Origin: CAWFXC01 sp963819735
GTDB lineage: Bacteria; Actinomycetota; Acidimicrobiia; IMCC26256; DASPTH01
Length of the DNA: 64,000 nucleotides
Direction: 5' to 3'
Assembly (NCBI GenBank): GCA_963819735.1
Contig: CAWFXC010000001.1
Span: 620,001-684,000 of the forward strand
The stretch's first letter is position 1; the number at the start of each line of letters is the position of its first letter. The notes beneath the pieces were generated by a model. It had not been told where the DNA came from. It did not search any database and saw only the letters and a program-made list of their open reading frames with translations. This document shows positions 18,023-25,600 of the stretch, piece by piece. Made by a program: the position numbers and the translations under genes.

Positions 18023-19108
18023 CTCACGGAGCGCACCGAGCAGGGTGGTCACCGAACGCTCACGCGCCGAGTGACCCATCAGACCGATCCGCCACGCCTT
18101 GCCCGCGAACTGACCGAGCCCGCCACCGACTTCGATGCCGTACGTCTCGAGCAGTGCCTTCCTGAGTGTCGCGTCGTCGGCACCTTCGGGTAGCCACGCG
18201 GTCGTGAGCTCCGGGAGCCGGTGGCCGTCGGGGACGACCAACCGGAACCCGAGATCGGGCAGGCTCTGCTGGAGACGGGTGCCGACGGCGCGGTGACGCG
18301 CCCAGGCCGTCTCCAGCCCTTCGTCGAGCACCGCGCCCAACGCGGCGTGGAGCGCGAAGACCATCGCCACCGGCGCAGTGTGGTGGTACGCGCGCGACGA
18401 ACCACCGACGTAGTTGGCGATGAGCGAGACGTCGAGGTACCACGACTGCGGCGGGAGCGCGCGCGTCTGCACGCGCTCGACCGCACGCGGCGAGAAGGTC
18501 ACCGGCGACAAACCTGGTGGGACGCCGAGGCATTTCTGCGTACCCGAGTAGCTCGCGTCGACTCCCCACGCGTCGATCTCGACCGGGATCCCGCCGAGTG
18601 AGGTGACGGTGTCGACCACCAGCATCGTGTTCGTGTCTTGCAGCGCACGGAGCGGGGTGATGTCGTTCTCCACCCCGGTGGACGTCTCCGCGTGCACGAC
18701 CGCGACGAAGCGCGCGTCGGGATGCTCGCGTTGGGCGTCGAGCAGCCGTTCCGGATCGAGTGGTTGCCCCCATTGCTCTTCGATCCGGACGACGTCGGCG
18801 CCGCACCGACGGGCGACTTCACACATTCGGTCGCCGAACACGCCGTTGGCTCCGATGATCACGGTGTCGCCGGCTTCGAGCAGGTTGACGAAGCACGCCT
18901 CCATGCCGGCCGAACCGGTGCCGCTCACCGGGAACGTCAGCGTGTTGTCGGTGCGGAAGACGGTGCGGAGCCGGGCCATCGTCTCGTCCATGATCCCGAG
19001 GAACTCGGGGTCCATGTGGCCGAGTGACGGTCGCCCGAGCGCGGCGACGGCTTCGGGGTACGGGTTCGACGGTCCGGGACCGAGGAGCAGGCGATCCGTG
19101 AGTGGCAT
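18011..19108 (-). CDS. class V aminotransferase (serine/alanine-glyoxylate type)
   Basis: 365 residues. GPGPSNPYPEA at the front, TFPVSGTGSAGMEACFVNLL, VDTVTSLGG (cofactor Asp) and SYSGTQKCLGVPPGL, whose Lys binds pyridoxal phosphate. C-terminal WRIGLMGHSA closes the active site. This is the alanine/serine-glyoxylate aminotransferase subgroup. Such enzymes recycle glyoxylate or act on serine or phosphonates, and I cannot choose between these. A TAGGCT box six bases before ATG 19108 marks a leaderless start. Confidence 0.85.
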   Translation of the reverse strand: MPLTDRLLLGPGPSNPYPEAVAALGRPSLGHMDPEFLGIMDETMARLRTVFRTDNTLTFPVSGTGSAGMEACFVNLLEAGDTVIIGANGVFGDRMCEVARRCGADVVRIEEQWGQPLDPERLLDAQREHPDARFVAVVHAETSTGVENDITPLRALQDTNTMLVVDTVTSLGGIPVEIDAWGVDASYSGTQKCLGVPPGLSPVTFSPRAVERVQTRALPPQSWYLDVSLIANYVGGSSRAYHHTAPVAMVFALHAALGAVLDEGLETAWARHRAVGTRLQQSLPDLGFRLVVPDGHRLPELTTAWLPEGADDATLRKALLETYGIEVGGGLGQFAGKAWRIGLMGHSARERSVTTLLGALRELLG

Positions 19109-19114
19109 ACGCGG

Positions 19115-19120
19115 AGCCTA
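19115..19120 (-). promoter_or_regulatory. -10 box of the class V aminotransferase promoter
   Basis: On the minus strand TAGGCT, six bases, then ATG 19108. Confidence 0.5.
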
Positions 19121-19176
19121 GATCGACGCGCGTTCGGCGCGTCGCTACCGAGCCGCGTTGCTCGCGGTGGGGTGGG

Positions 19177-19542
19177 TCAGACGCGGGCGAAGATCGGGAA
19201 CCAGTGCTGCAGCAGCCGGTTCACCTCGACCGCGACGTCGTCGCCCGCGATCATGCCGCGTGCGATCTCGGCGGCCGCACGCGCTACGTGTGTCACGTCG
19301 GGATCGGGCAGCTCGATGCCGTTGCTCTCGGCAATCCGTTGGACGACCTGCGCCGCGTCCCACGCGGCACGCGCCGCCTGCCGCGTGCGGTGCGAGTGGC
19401 GCAGCGCGCGATCGATCGCGATCGTGGCGCGCCAGGCGTCGACTTCGTCACCCGCGGTGTCACTTGCGAGCGACACCGAGATGCGGTGGATGTCGTCGAC
19501 CGACAAGCGCCGCAGCGCGTCCGTGAACTCCGTCAGGTTCAT
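19177..19542 (-). CDS. small helical protein of unknown function
   Basis: 121 residues from ATG 19542 (MNLTEFTDALRRL; ATG 19560 adds six). Almost wholly helical, with LSVDDIHRISVSLASDTAGDEVDAW then RAARAAWDAAQVVQRI and VNRLLQHWFPIF at the end. No signal or membrane segment. It lies between the aminotransferase and ppx. I do not recognise the family. Confidence 0.55.
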   Translation of the reverse strand: MNLTEFTDALRRLSVDDIHRISVSLASDTAGDEVDAWRATIAIDRALRHSHRTRQAARAAWDAAQVVQRIAESNGIELPDPDVTHVARAAAEIARGMIAGDDVAVEVNRLLQHWFPIFARV

Positions 19543-19679
19543 GCTGTCTATTCTCGACACAAACCTGTGTCGGGTTGGGGGATTTACGGGGTCCAGCCGC
19601 GCAATTCCCCATGAACTGCGTGTTTCCTGGGTCGGCGTACCCGCTGAACCGAGCCCTCAAAACCCGAATTGGGCCCGAA

Positions 19680-20621
19680 TTACGCCCCGTTCTGCTCGAC
19701 CTGGCTCCGTACGAGGCCGTCGAGGATGTCGGCTTCCGACACCAGCATCTCGTCGTAGCCCAGCACCCGCAGCACACCCACCAGCACCGCGGCACCGCCG
19801 ACGATAACGTCGACCCGACCCGGTTCGAGCCCCGGATTGTGGGCTCGTTGCTCCTTGCTCTCGGTGGCGAGCGTGCGGAACACGTCTTCGGCCGCGACCT
19901 TGGTGAGGCGGAAGTGGTGGATCTTCTCGGGGTCGTACTCCGGCAGACCGAGCTCGATCGCCGCGACGGTGGTGACCGTTCCTGCGAGTCCGACGAGCGT
20001 GGCCGCGTCGGTCGCGCCCGGGATCGTCCGCGGCACTTCGGCGATGAGGTCGCGCGCGACCGCAACCGCGTTCGACAACTCCTCGGGTGCCGGCGGATCG
20101 GATTCGAGGAACTGCTCGGAGAGTCGCACACAACCGATGTCGAGCGAGACGAGACCGACCGGTTCGTCGGTGCCGAGCACGAACTCGGTCGAACCACCAC
20201 CGATGTCGACGACGAGGTAGGGCGCGGGCGCGTCGAGGTCGGCCGTCGCGCCGAGGAACGAGAGCGCGGCCTCTTCCTCGCCCGAGAGGAGCTCGGGTGT
20301 GACACCGAGTGCGTCGAGCGCGGCGGAGAAGAACTCGTCGCGGTTGGTGGCGTCGCGCGCCGCGCTCGTCGCGGTCGCGCGCACGCGAGTGACGCCATAC
20401 TCCGCGAGCACGTCGCGGTACTCGTGCAGGACGCCGACGGTGCGCGCAATCGCTTCCGGTGCGAGGGCGCGGGTGCGGTCGACACCTTGACCGAGGCGGG
20501 TGATGCGCATGCGCCGCTCGAGCGGAACCAGCTTGGCGTCGCGCGGTGAGGTGCCCTCCGCGTCGGCGACGAGGAGGCGCACCGAGTTGGTGCCGATGTC
20601 GATCGCGCCGAGCCGGGTCAT
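19680..20621 (-). CDS. ppx: exopolyphosphatase / guanosine pentaphosphate phosphohydrolase
   Basis: 313 residues of the Ppx/GppA family in the ASKHA fold: GAIDIGTNSVRLLVAD (phosphate 1), RATATSAARDATN, LLSGEEEAALSFLGA, DIGGGSTEFVLG (phosphate 2) and GLAGTVTTVAAI. The short single-module length is that of actinobacterial Ppx1. It hydrolyses terminal phosphates of polyphosphate and may act on pppGpp. Its ATG overlaps the DUF501 stop (ATGA). It is last in eno-ftsB-DUF501-ppx, the order seen in mycobacteria. Confidence 0.93.
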   Translation of the reverse strand: MTRLGAIDIGTNSVRLLVADAEGTSPRDAKLVPLERRMRITRLGQGVDRTRALAPEAIARTVGVLHEYRDVLAEYGVTRVRATATSAARDATNRDEFFSAALDALGVTPELLSGEEEAALSFLGATADLDAPAPYLVVDIGGGSTEFVLGTDEPVGLVSLDIGCVRLSEQFLESDPPAPEELSNAVAVARDLIAEVPRTIPGATDAATLVGLAGTVTTVAAIELGLPEYDPEKIHHFRLTKVAAEDVFRTLATESKEQRAHNPGLEPGRVDVIVGGAAVLVGVLRVLGYDEMLVSEADILDGLVRSQVEQNGA

Positions 20622-21178
20622 GACCGGGACCTTTCGCCGTCGCCGTCGCCGTCGACCTCGCCGTTGAGCCCGTCGACCGCCGAACCCGCAACCGGCGTCG
20701 TTTCAGGCCTGTATACGGCCTTGGGCGACGCAAGTTCGGGAGGGAGGCGGTCGTCGATCCAGCGGCCGACGGGATCGTCGGCGCCGGCCAGGAACGACGC
20801 GTAGTGGGCGTGGAGGCACTTGACGCCGACGCGGGTGCCCGCCACACCACCGTGGGGCCGCGGCCCGACGTAAGCGAACGGGACGGTGGCGTCGCGCTCG
20901 GCCGCGTAGGCGTCGTGGGCGGCCCGCAGCGCGTCGGGGTCGACCGTGGCCTGGGCTTCCCGCACGCCGCCGGCCGCTTCGAGCCGCGACACCGCGGCGC
21001 AGAGTTGCGGATCGACGAGCCAGTAGCGCGTGGGCATCGGGGTGCCGTCGCGGGTGAAGGGAGCGTTGCGCACGACCACGGGAACCCCGGCCCCGTCGCG
21101 GCGGACGACTTCGAAGTCGGCCTGCGGCGGGCGCCCCAACAGCGAGGTGAGCGCGACGACGTCGGCGGGGGCGGCCAT
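20618..21178 (-). CDS. DUF501 family protein
   Basis: 186 residues. DUF501 core: DVVALTSLLGRPP, VVVRNAPFTRDGTPMPTRYWLVDPQL, CLHAHYASFLAGADDPVGRWID. Function is unknown, but the family is nearly always between ftsB/divIC and ppx in actinobacteria. After LPPELASPK the last ~30 residues (AVYRPETTPVAGSAVDG, then a DGDGDG run) are coded by a dispersed palindromic repeat and are probably not part of the ancestral fold. A TAGACT box eight bases before ATG 21178 may be the promoter. Confidence 0.85.
   Translation of the reverse strand: MAAPADVVALTSLLGRPPQADFEVVRRDGAGVPVVVRNAPFTRDGTPMPTRYWLVDPQLCAAVSRLEAAGGVREAQATVDPDALRAAHDAYAAERDATVPFAYVGPRPHGGVAGTRVGVKCLHAHYASFLAGADDPVGRWIDDRLPPELASPKAVYRPETTPVAGSAVDGLNGEVDGDGDGERSRS
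20680..20739. repeat. dispersed imperfect palindrome, copy A (inside DUF501 gene)
   Basis: Left arm CCGAAC (20680-20685), GCGTCG (20695-20700), AGGCC (20705-20709). Right arm GGCCT (20717-20721), CGACGC (20726-20731), GTTCGG (20734-20739). The centre is TGTATAC. Compare copies B (41358-41410) and C (57251-57306). Confidence 0.7.
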
Positions 21179-21189
21179 CGACCGCGAGT

Positions 21190-21774
21190 CTACGGGGCGT
21201 TGCCGGGCGTGGCTCCGTCGGGAGCGGCGGTGGTGGCCGGGTCGGGGGGGGTGGTGGTCGGCGGTGTGGTGGTGGGCGGGGCGGTGGTCGGCGACGGCAA
21301 CACCACGAACGACTTCTCGCCCGGCTTCACCAGGCCGTAGCGCTCGCGCGCGAGCTGCTCGATCTCGGCGTCGCTGCTCAGCTTCTTGGCGTCCTTCGTG
21401 AGCTGTGCGTTCTCGGCGTGCAGGAGGTCGAGCTGGGCCCGGGCCTTGTTGGTCTGGGAACGCTGGTCGAGATAGGTGCGCGTGGGGTACACGAACACGA
21501 ACAGGAGGCCGACGGCCACGACCGCGACCAGCGCGGTGCGCATGGCGGCGCGGCGGCGGCCGGGGCGTTCCGCGTTCTTCTCCGCCCGACGCTCCGCGCG
21601 CGTGCCGCCCTGCGGTCGCGACACGGGCTTCGTCTTCGACTTCGCCGTGGCCTTCGTCCTGGCCTTGGGTTTCGGCTGGGGTTTGGGCTTTCCCGAGGCC
21701 TTCGCCGTCGACTTCCCGGTCGCGCGTCGCGGCGGCGGGGGCGGCCGACGCGGGCCGCTGGGTTCGTCAGGCAC
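21190..21774 (-). CDS. ftsB: septum formation initiator FtsB/DivIC
   Basis: 194 residues. A long Lys/Pro/Ala-rich cytoplasmic front (~1-78), one transmembrane helix (TALVAVVAVGLLFVFVYP, ~80-98), then a periplasmic coiled coil (LDQRSQTNKARAQLDLLHAENAQL) and the conserved ARERYGLVKPGEKSFVVLP block of the DivIC family. A Thr/Pro-rich tail follows. It links with FtsL and FtsQ to place FtsWI at the septum. It overlaps the end of eno by eight bases, and eno-ftsB is a standard actinobacterial pair. Confidence 0.9.
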   Translation of the reverse strand: MPDEPSGPRRPPPPPRRATGKSTAKASGKPKPQPKPKARTKATAKSKTKPVSRPQGGTRAERRAEKNAERPGRRRAAMRTALVAVVAVGLLFVFVYPTRTYLDQRSQTNKARAQLDLLHAENAQLTKDAKKLSSDAEIEQLARERYGLVKPGEKSFVVLPSPTTAPPTTTPPTTTPPDPATTAAPDGATPGNAP

Positions 21775-23056
21775 CCGTGGCTCCGGCGGCGAGCGCGGCG
21801 CCGCCCAGATAGGTCGCGACCGGCCCCAGCTCCTCCTCGATGCGCAGGAGCTGGTTGTACTTCGCGACCCGGTCGCTGCGCGCGGGCGCGCCGGTCTTGA
21901 TCTGGCCGCAGTTGGTGGCGACCGCGAGGTCGGCGATGGTCGAATCCTCGGTCTCTCCGCTGCGGTGCGACATCATCGACGCGTAGCCGTGACGGCCGGC
22001 CACCAACATCGTGTCGAGCGTCTCCGACAGGGTGCCGATCTGGTTGACCTTGATCAGGATGGAGTTGGCGATCCCGAGGTCGATCCCGCGCTGGAGCCGT
22101 TCGACGTTGGTCACGAAGAGGTCGTCGCCCACGAGCTGCACCCGGGAACCGAGCCGTTCGGAGAGCGCCTTCCAGCCGTCCCAGTCGTCCTCCGACATGC
22201 CGTCCTCGATCGACACGATCGGGTAGCGGTCGCACAGCTGCACGAGCCGATCGGCCCAGTCGTCGGGCGCGTAGTCGGTGCCTTCACCCTCGAGCACATA
22301 ACGGCCGTCGCGGAAGAGCTCGGTCGACGCCACGTCGAGCACGAGCGCGATCTCCTCGCCGGGCTGGTAGCCGGCGGCCTCGATCGCGGCCAGGAGCAGC
22401 GTGAGCGCTTCCTCGTTGGACGGCAGATCGGGGGCGAAACCCCCTTCGTCGCCGAGCGCAGTGGCGAGGCCACGGTCCTTCAACAGCCCCTTGAGCGCGT
22501 GGTACGTCTCGACGCCCCACCGCAGCCCTTCCCCGAAGCTGGCCGCGCCGACGGGCGCGAGCATGAACTCCTGGACGTCGACGTTGGAGTCGGCGTGGGC
22601 GCCGCCATTGAGCACGTTCATGAACGGCACCGGCAGCACGTGGGCGTTGGCACCGCCGACGTAGCGGTAGAGCGGGAGCTCGCACTCGTCGGCCGCCGCC
22701 TTGGCCGCGGCCAGCGACACGCCGAGGATTGCGTTGGCGCCGAGGCGCGACTTGCCGTCGGTACCGTCGAGGGCGATCAGCTCCTCGTCGAGCAGACGCT
22801 GGTCGGACGCTTCGAAGCCCACGACCGCGTCGGCGATCTCGGTGTTCACGTGCTCGACCGCGCCGCGGACACCCTTGCCGCCGTAGCGATTTCCCCCGTC
22901 GCGCAGCTCGTGCGCCTCGTGCGCGCCGGTGCTCGCCCCACTCGGAACGATCGCCCGTCCCCGTGCCCCGGAGAGCAGCTCGACCTCGACTTCGACGGTA
23001 GGGTTACCCCGGGAGTCGAGGACCTCGCGGCCCAGCACCTCCACGATCGTGCTCAT
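21767..23056 (-). CDS. eno: enolase
   Basis: 429 residues, the usual length. N-terminal EVLGREVLDSRGNPTVEVEV, loop SGASTGAHEAHELRDG, metal ligands in LVLDVAS and SIEDGM, VGDDLFVTN, catalytic Lys in ILIKVNQIGTLSET and the signature MMSHRSGETEDS. Converts 2-phosphoglycerate to phosphoenolpyruvate. GAGGGA precedes ATG 23056. First gene of eno-ftsB-DUF501-ppx and divergent from the P450 gene. Confidence 0.97.
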   Translation of the reverse strand: MSTIVEVLGREVLDSRGNPTVEVEVELLSGARGRAIVPSGASTGAHEAHELRDGGNRYGGKGVRGAVEHVNTEIADAVVGFEASDQRLLDEELIALDGTDGKSRLGANAILGVSLAAAKAAADECELPLYRYVGGANAHVLPVPFMNVLNGGAHADSNVDVQEFMLAPVGAASFGEGLRWGVETYHALKGLLKDRGLATALGDEGGFAPDLPSNEEALTLLLAAIEAAGYQPGEEIALVLDVASTELFRDGRYVLEGEGTDYAPDDWADRLVQLCDRYPIVSIEDGMSEDDWDGWKALSERLGSRVQLVGDDLFVTNVERLQRGIDLGIANSILIKVNQIGTLSETLDTMLVAGRHGYASMMSHRSGETEDSTIADLAVATNCGQIKTGAPARSDRVAKYNQLLRIEEELGPVATYLGGAALAAGATGA

Positions 23057-23092
23057 TCGTGCTGTCCCTCGCTGAGAGTCGCTGGTGACACT

Positions 23093-24382
23093 GTGGCTGA
23101 TGTGACCCGTGAGCCTACAACTGACGGTTCACGCGAATCGGGTCTCCCCCACTCCGAGCCGGCCGAGCCGCCCCGGTTCAACCCGTTCGAACCCGGCTTC
23201 GGCGCCGATCCGTATCCGCAGTTCCTGGCCATCTGCACCCAGGATCCGGTGCAGGAGACGCCGCTCGGGCTGTGGGCGCTGTTCCGCTACGACGATGCCG
23301 TCAAGCTGTTGCGCGATCCCCGGCTGAGCGTCGAGGACAAGAGCGTCATCGGGGTGAACCCGCGGGCGGAGATGCGGGAGCAGATCCTCGGCAGCCGTCC
23401 GCAGCGGGGTACGCACCAGATCCTGAACCTCGATCCGCCCGATCACACCCGTCTCCGCAGCCTCGTGCAGCAGGTGTTCACCCCTCGGACCGTCGAACAG
23501 CTCGCACCCCGGGTGCAGGTGCTGGTCGACGAGGCGCTGGACGCGGTGGTCGCACGCGGCGCGGGCATGGACGTGATCGGCGACCTCGCGTTCCCGCTCC
23601 CGTTCCAGGTGATCTCGGAGATGCTCGGCATGCCGGAGTCCGACCAGGATCAGCTGCGCACCTGGTCCCACACGCTCACGCTCGGCCTCGAACCGCTGCT
23701 CGCGATCCAACACGTCGACGAGATCCTCGCCGCGTCGGATCACATGATCGAGCACGTGCTCGACGCCATCGAGTGGAAGCGGACACACCCGGCCGACGAC
23801 CTGCTCTCGGCGTTGATCGCGGCCGAGGACGACGGCGACCGGCTGTCGCCCGAGGAGCTGCTCGACCAGGTGATCCTGCTCTACGTCGCCGGGCACGAGA
23901 CCACGGTGAACCTCATCGGGAACGGCACGCTCGCGCTGTTGCGGAACCGCGCGCAGCTCGAACGGTGGCGTGACGACCCGTCGCTCGACGCGAACGCGGT
24001 CGACGAGCTGCTCCGGTACGACTGCCCGGTGCAGTTCTCCCGCCGGGTCACGACGTCGGCGCTCGAGATGGGCGGGCACACGATCGCTCCGGGCGTCTTC
24101 GTGCTCACGTGCCTGGCGTCGGCCAACCGGGATCCGGCGAAGTGGGGCGCGACCGCCGGCGAGCTCGACGTCGCCCGGCCGGGGGCCGCGCAGCACCTCG
24201 CGTTCGGCAGCGGGATCCACCACTGTCTCGGGGCGGCGTTGGCCCGGCTCGAAGGGCGCGTCGCGTTGAGCACCCTGCTCCGGCGGTTCCCGGCAATCGA
24301 GCTCGCCACCGATGCGCCGGCGTGGAATGGCCGGCTGGTGTTGCGCGGCCTCGACGAACTGCCGGTTGCGCTCGGCCGCTGA
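23093..24382 (+). CDS. cytochrome P450
   Basis: About 429 residues, soluble bacterial class I type. FNPFEPGFGADPYPQF begins the fold. LDPPDHTRLRSLVQQVFTPR is the C-helix, VAGHETTVNLIGNG the I-helix oxygen-activation motif, ELLRYD the ExxR and FGSGIHHCLGAALARLEG the haem loop with its Cys ligand. The start is uncertain: GTG 23093 and GTG 23102 are both in frame and neither has a clear ribosome site. The frame is open much farther upstream only because it runs antisense to eno. No ferredoxin gene is adjacent. The substrate is unknown. Confidence 0.92.
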   Translation: MADVTREPTTDGSRESGLPHSEPAEPPRFNPFEPGFGADPYPQFLAICTQDPVQETPLGLWALFRYDDAVKLLRDPRLSVEDKSVIGVNPRAEMREQILGSRPQRGTHQILNLDPPDHTRLRSLVQQVFTPRTVEQLAPRVQVLVDEALDAVVARGAGMDVIGDLAFPLPFQVISEMLGMPESDQDQLRTWSHTLTLGLEPLLAIQHVDEILAASDHMIEHVLDAIEWKRTHPADDLLSALIAAEDDGDRLSPEELLDQVILLYVAGHETTVNLIGNGTLALLRNRAQLERWRDDPSLDANAVDELLRYDCPVQFSRRVTTSALEMGGHTIAPGVFVLTCLASANRDPAKWGATAGELDVARPGAAQHLAFGSGIHHCLGAALARLEGRVALSTLLRRFPAIELATDAPAWNGRLVLRGLDELPVALGR

Positions 24383-24384
24383 CC

Positions 24385-24408
24385 CCGAACGGCTGACGGG
24401 CGGGTTCG
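24385..24408 (+). terminator. hairpin after the P450 gene
   Basis: CCGAAC (24385-24390) and GTTCGG (24403-24408) pair around a short GC-rich loop directly after the stop codon. There is no T run, so intrinsic termination is only possible. Confidence 0.35.
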
Positions 24409-24429
24409 GCGGTGGTGAGCGGCCTGGAA

Positions 24430-24447
24430 TAGTTGCGCGTGCAACTA
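24430..24447. promoter_or_regulatory. 18-bp perfect dyad, MarR-type operator candidate
   Basis: TAGTTGC-GCGT-GCAACTA has 7-bp perfect arms. It lies 66 bases before ATG of the pirin gene. MarR-family repressors bind dyads of this length and the TTGC/GCAA shape. No MarR gene is in the window. Confidence 0.5.
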
Positions 24448-24512
24448 GGTTGACGCCGGAGACCGCCCGGGACGCCAGGTTCGGAACTGGCCCGGGGAAC
24501 CAGGAGGCAGCC

Positions 24513-25481
24513 ATGCCCGCAGTGACCGTCGACAACCCGCTCGTGCTCCCCCGCATCCCCCGGCCCGATCCCGCCACCACCGTGGCCCGGCCGGCGCTCA
24601 AGACCGTCGCCGCCCACCACGCGATCGAGGGCGCGGGCTTCGAGGTGTGGCGCCCGTTCCCCGGAGGCGTCGACCTCCACGTCGCCGACCCGTTCCTGCT
24701 CCTCGACCAACTCGGTCCGGTGGAGTACGGACCAAACGAGGCCGTCGGCGCGCCGTGGCACCCGCACCGCGGATTCGAGACCGTCACCTACGTGCTCGAC
24801 GGCGAGATCGCGCACCACGACTCCAACGGCGGAGGCGGGATCATCGCCGAAGGCGACACCCAGTGGATGACCGCCGGTGGCGGCATCCTGCACGACGAGG
24901 TGCCGAGTGAGCGGGCATTGCGCCACGGTGGGCCGTCGCACGGTGTGCAGCTGTGGGTGAACCTCCCGTCGTCGCTGAAGTTCACACCCCCGCGCTACCA
25001 GGCGATCACCGGCGAGCACCTCGTGCTGTTGTCGTCGGACGACGGCGGTGCGCTCGTGCGCTTGATCGCCGGTGACCTAGCCGGCCACCCAGGGCCCGGC
25101 GACACGCACACACCGATCACCTACGCGCACGCGACGGTGTCACCGGGCGCGCGCCTGTCGGTGCCGTGGAACCCGGAGTACAACGCGCTCGCGTACGTGC
25201 TGCTCGGTCAGGGGTATGCAGGTGAGGAGGAGCGACCGGTCTCCGCGCACGAGCTCGTGGTGTTCGGACCCGGCGACTCGATGACGCTGCGCGCCGCCGA
25301 CCGTCAGGACGGAACGTCACCCGCGTTCGAGGTGCTCCTGCTCGGCGGCCTGCCGATCCGTGAGCCCATCGTGCACTACGGACCGTTCGTGATGAACACG
25401 AAGGACGAGATCATCCAGGCGGTCGACGACTTCCAGTCGGGCCGCATGGGCACGATCCCCGCCGTCGACCTCGGCAGCTGA
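24513..25481 (+). CDS. pirin family protein
   Basis: 322 residues, two cupin halves. The metal-binding cupin is clear: APWHPHRGFETVTYVLDGEIAHHDS (His, His) and QWMTAGGGILHDE (Glu/His). The C-terminal half ends in PIREPIVHYGPFVMNT and a helix after it. Bacterial pirins act as quercetinase-like dioxygenases or regulators of metabolic enzymes; which applies is not visible. AGGAGG sits eight bases before ATG 24513. The dyad upstream suggests repressor control. Confidence 0.9.
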   Translation: MPAVTVDNPLVLPRIPRPDPATTVARPALKTVAAHHAIEGAGFEVWRPFPGGVDLHVADPFLLLDQLGPVEYGPNEAVGAPWHPHRGFETVTYVLDGEIAHHDSNGGGGIIAEGDTQWMTAGGGILHDEVPSERALRHGGPSHGVQLWVNLPSSLKFTPPRYQAITGEHLVLLSSDDGGALVRLIAGDLAGHPGPGDTHTPITYAHATVSPGARLSVPWNPEYNALAYVLLGQGYAGEEERPVSAHELVVFGPGDSMTLRAADRQDGTSPAFEVLLLGGLPIREPIVHYGPFVMNTKDEIIQAVDDFQSGRMGTIPAVDLGS

Positions 25482-25499
25482 TCCCCTCACTCCCGCGAG

Positions 25500-25543
25500 C
25501 ATCTCGGAGTTGACGTGCGCATGTGACGGCCAACTCCGAGATG
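25500..25543. terminator. perfect 13-bp inverted repeat between convergent genes
   Basis: CATCTCGGAGTTG (25500-25512) and CAACTCCGAGATG (25531-25543) are exact reverse complements with an 18-base loop. They lie between the ends of pirin (+) and mazG (-), where a bidirectional terminator would sit. No T tract follows on either side, so Rho-type or a different role is possible. Confidence 0.5.
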
Positions 25544-25600
25544 TTCCGGACGGGGAGGCGGTCCGTGAGTCCCGGGCGTGGGTCAGGTGGGCGTGGTGGG

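Noticed and set aside
21476..23092. Long upstream extension of the P450 frame
   Set aside because: It runs wholly antisense to ftsB and eno; P450 homology begins only near 23.15 kb.
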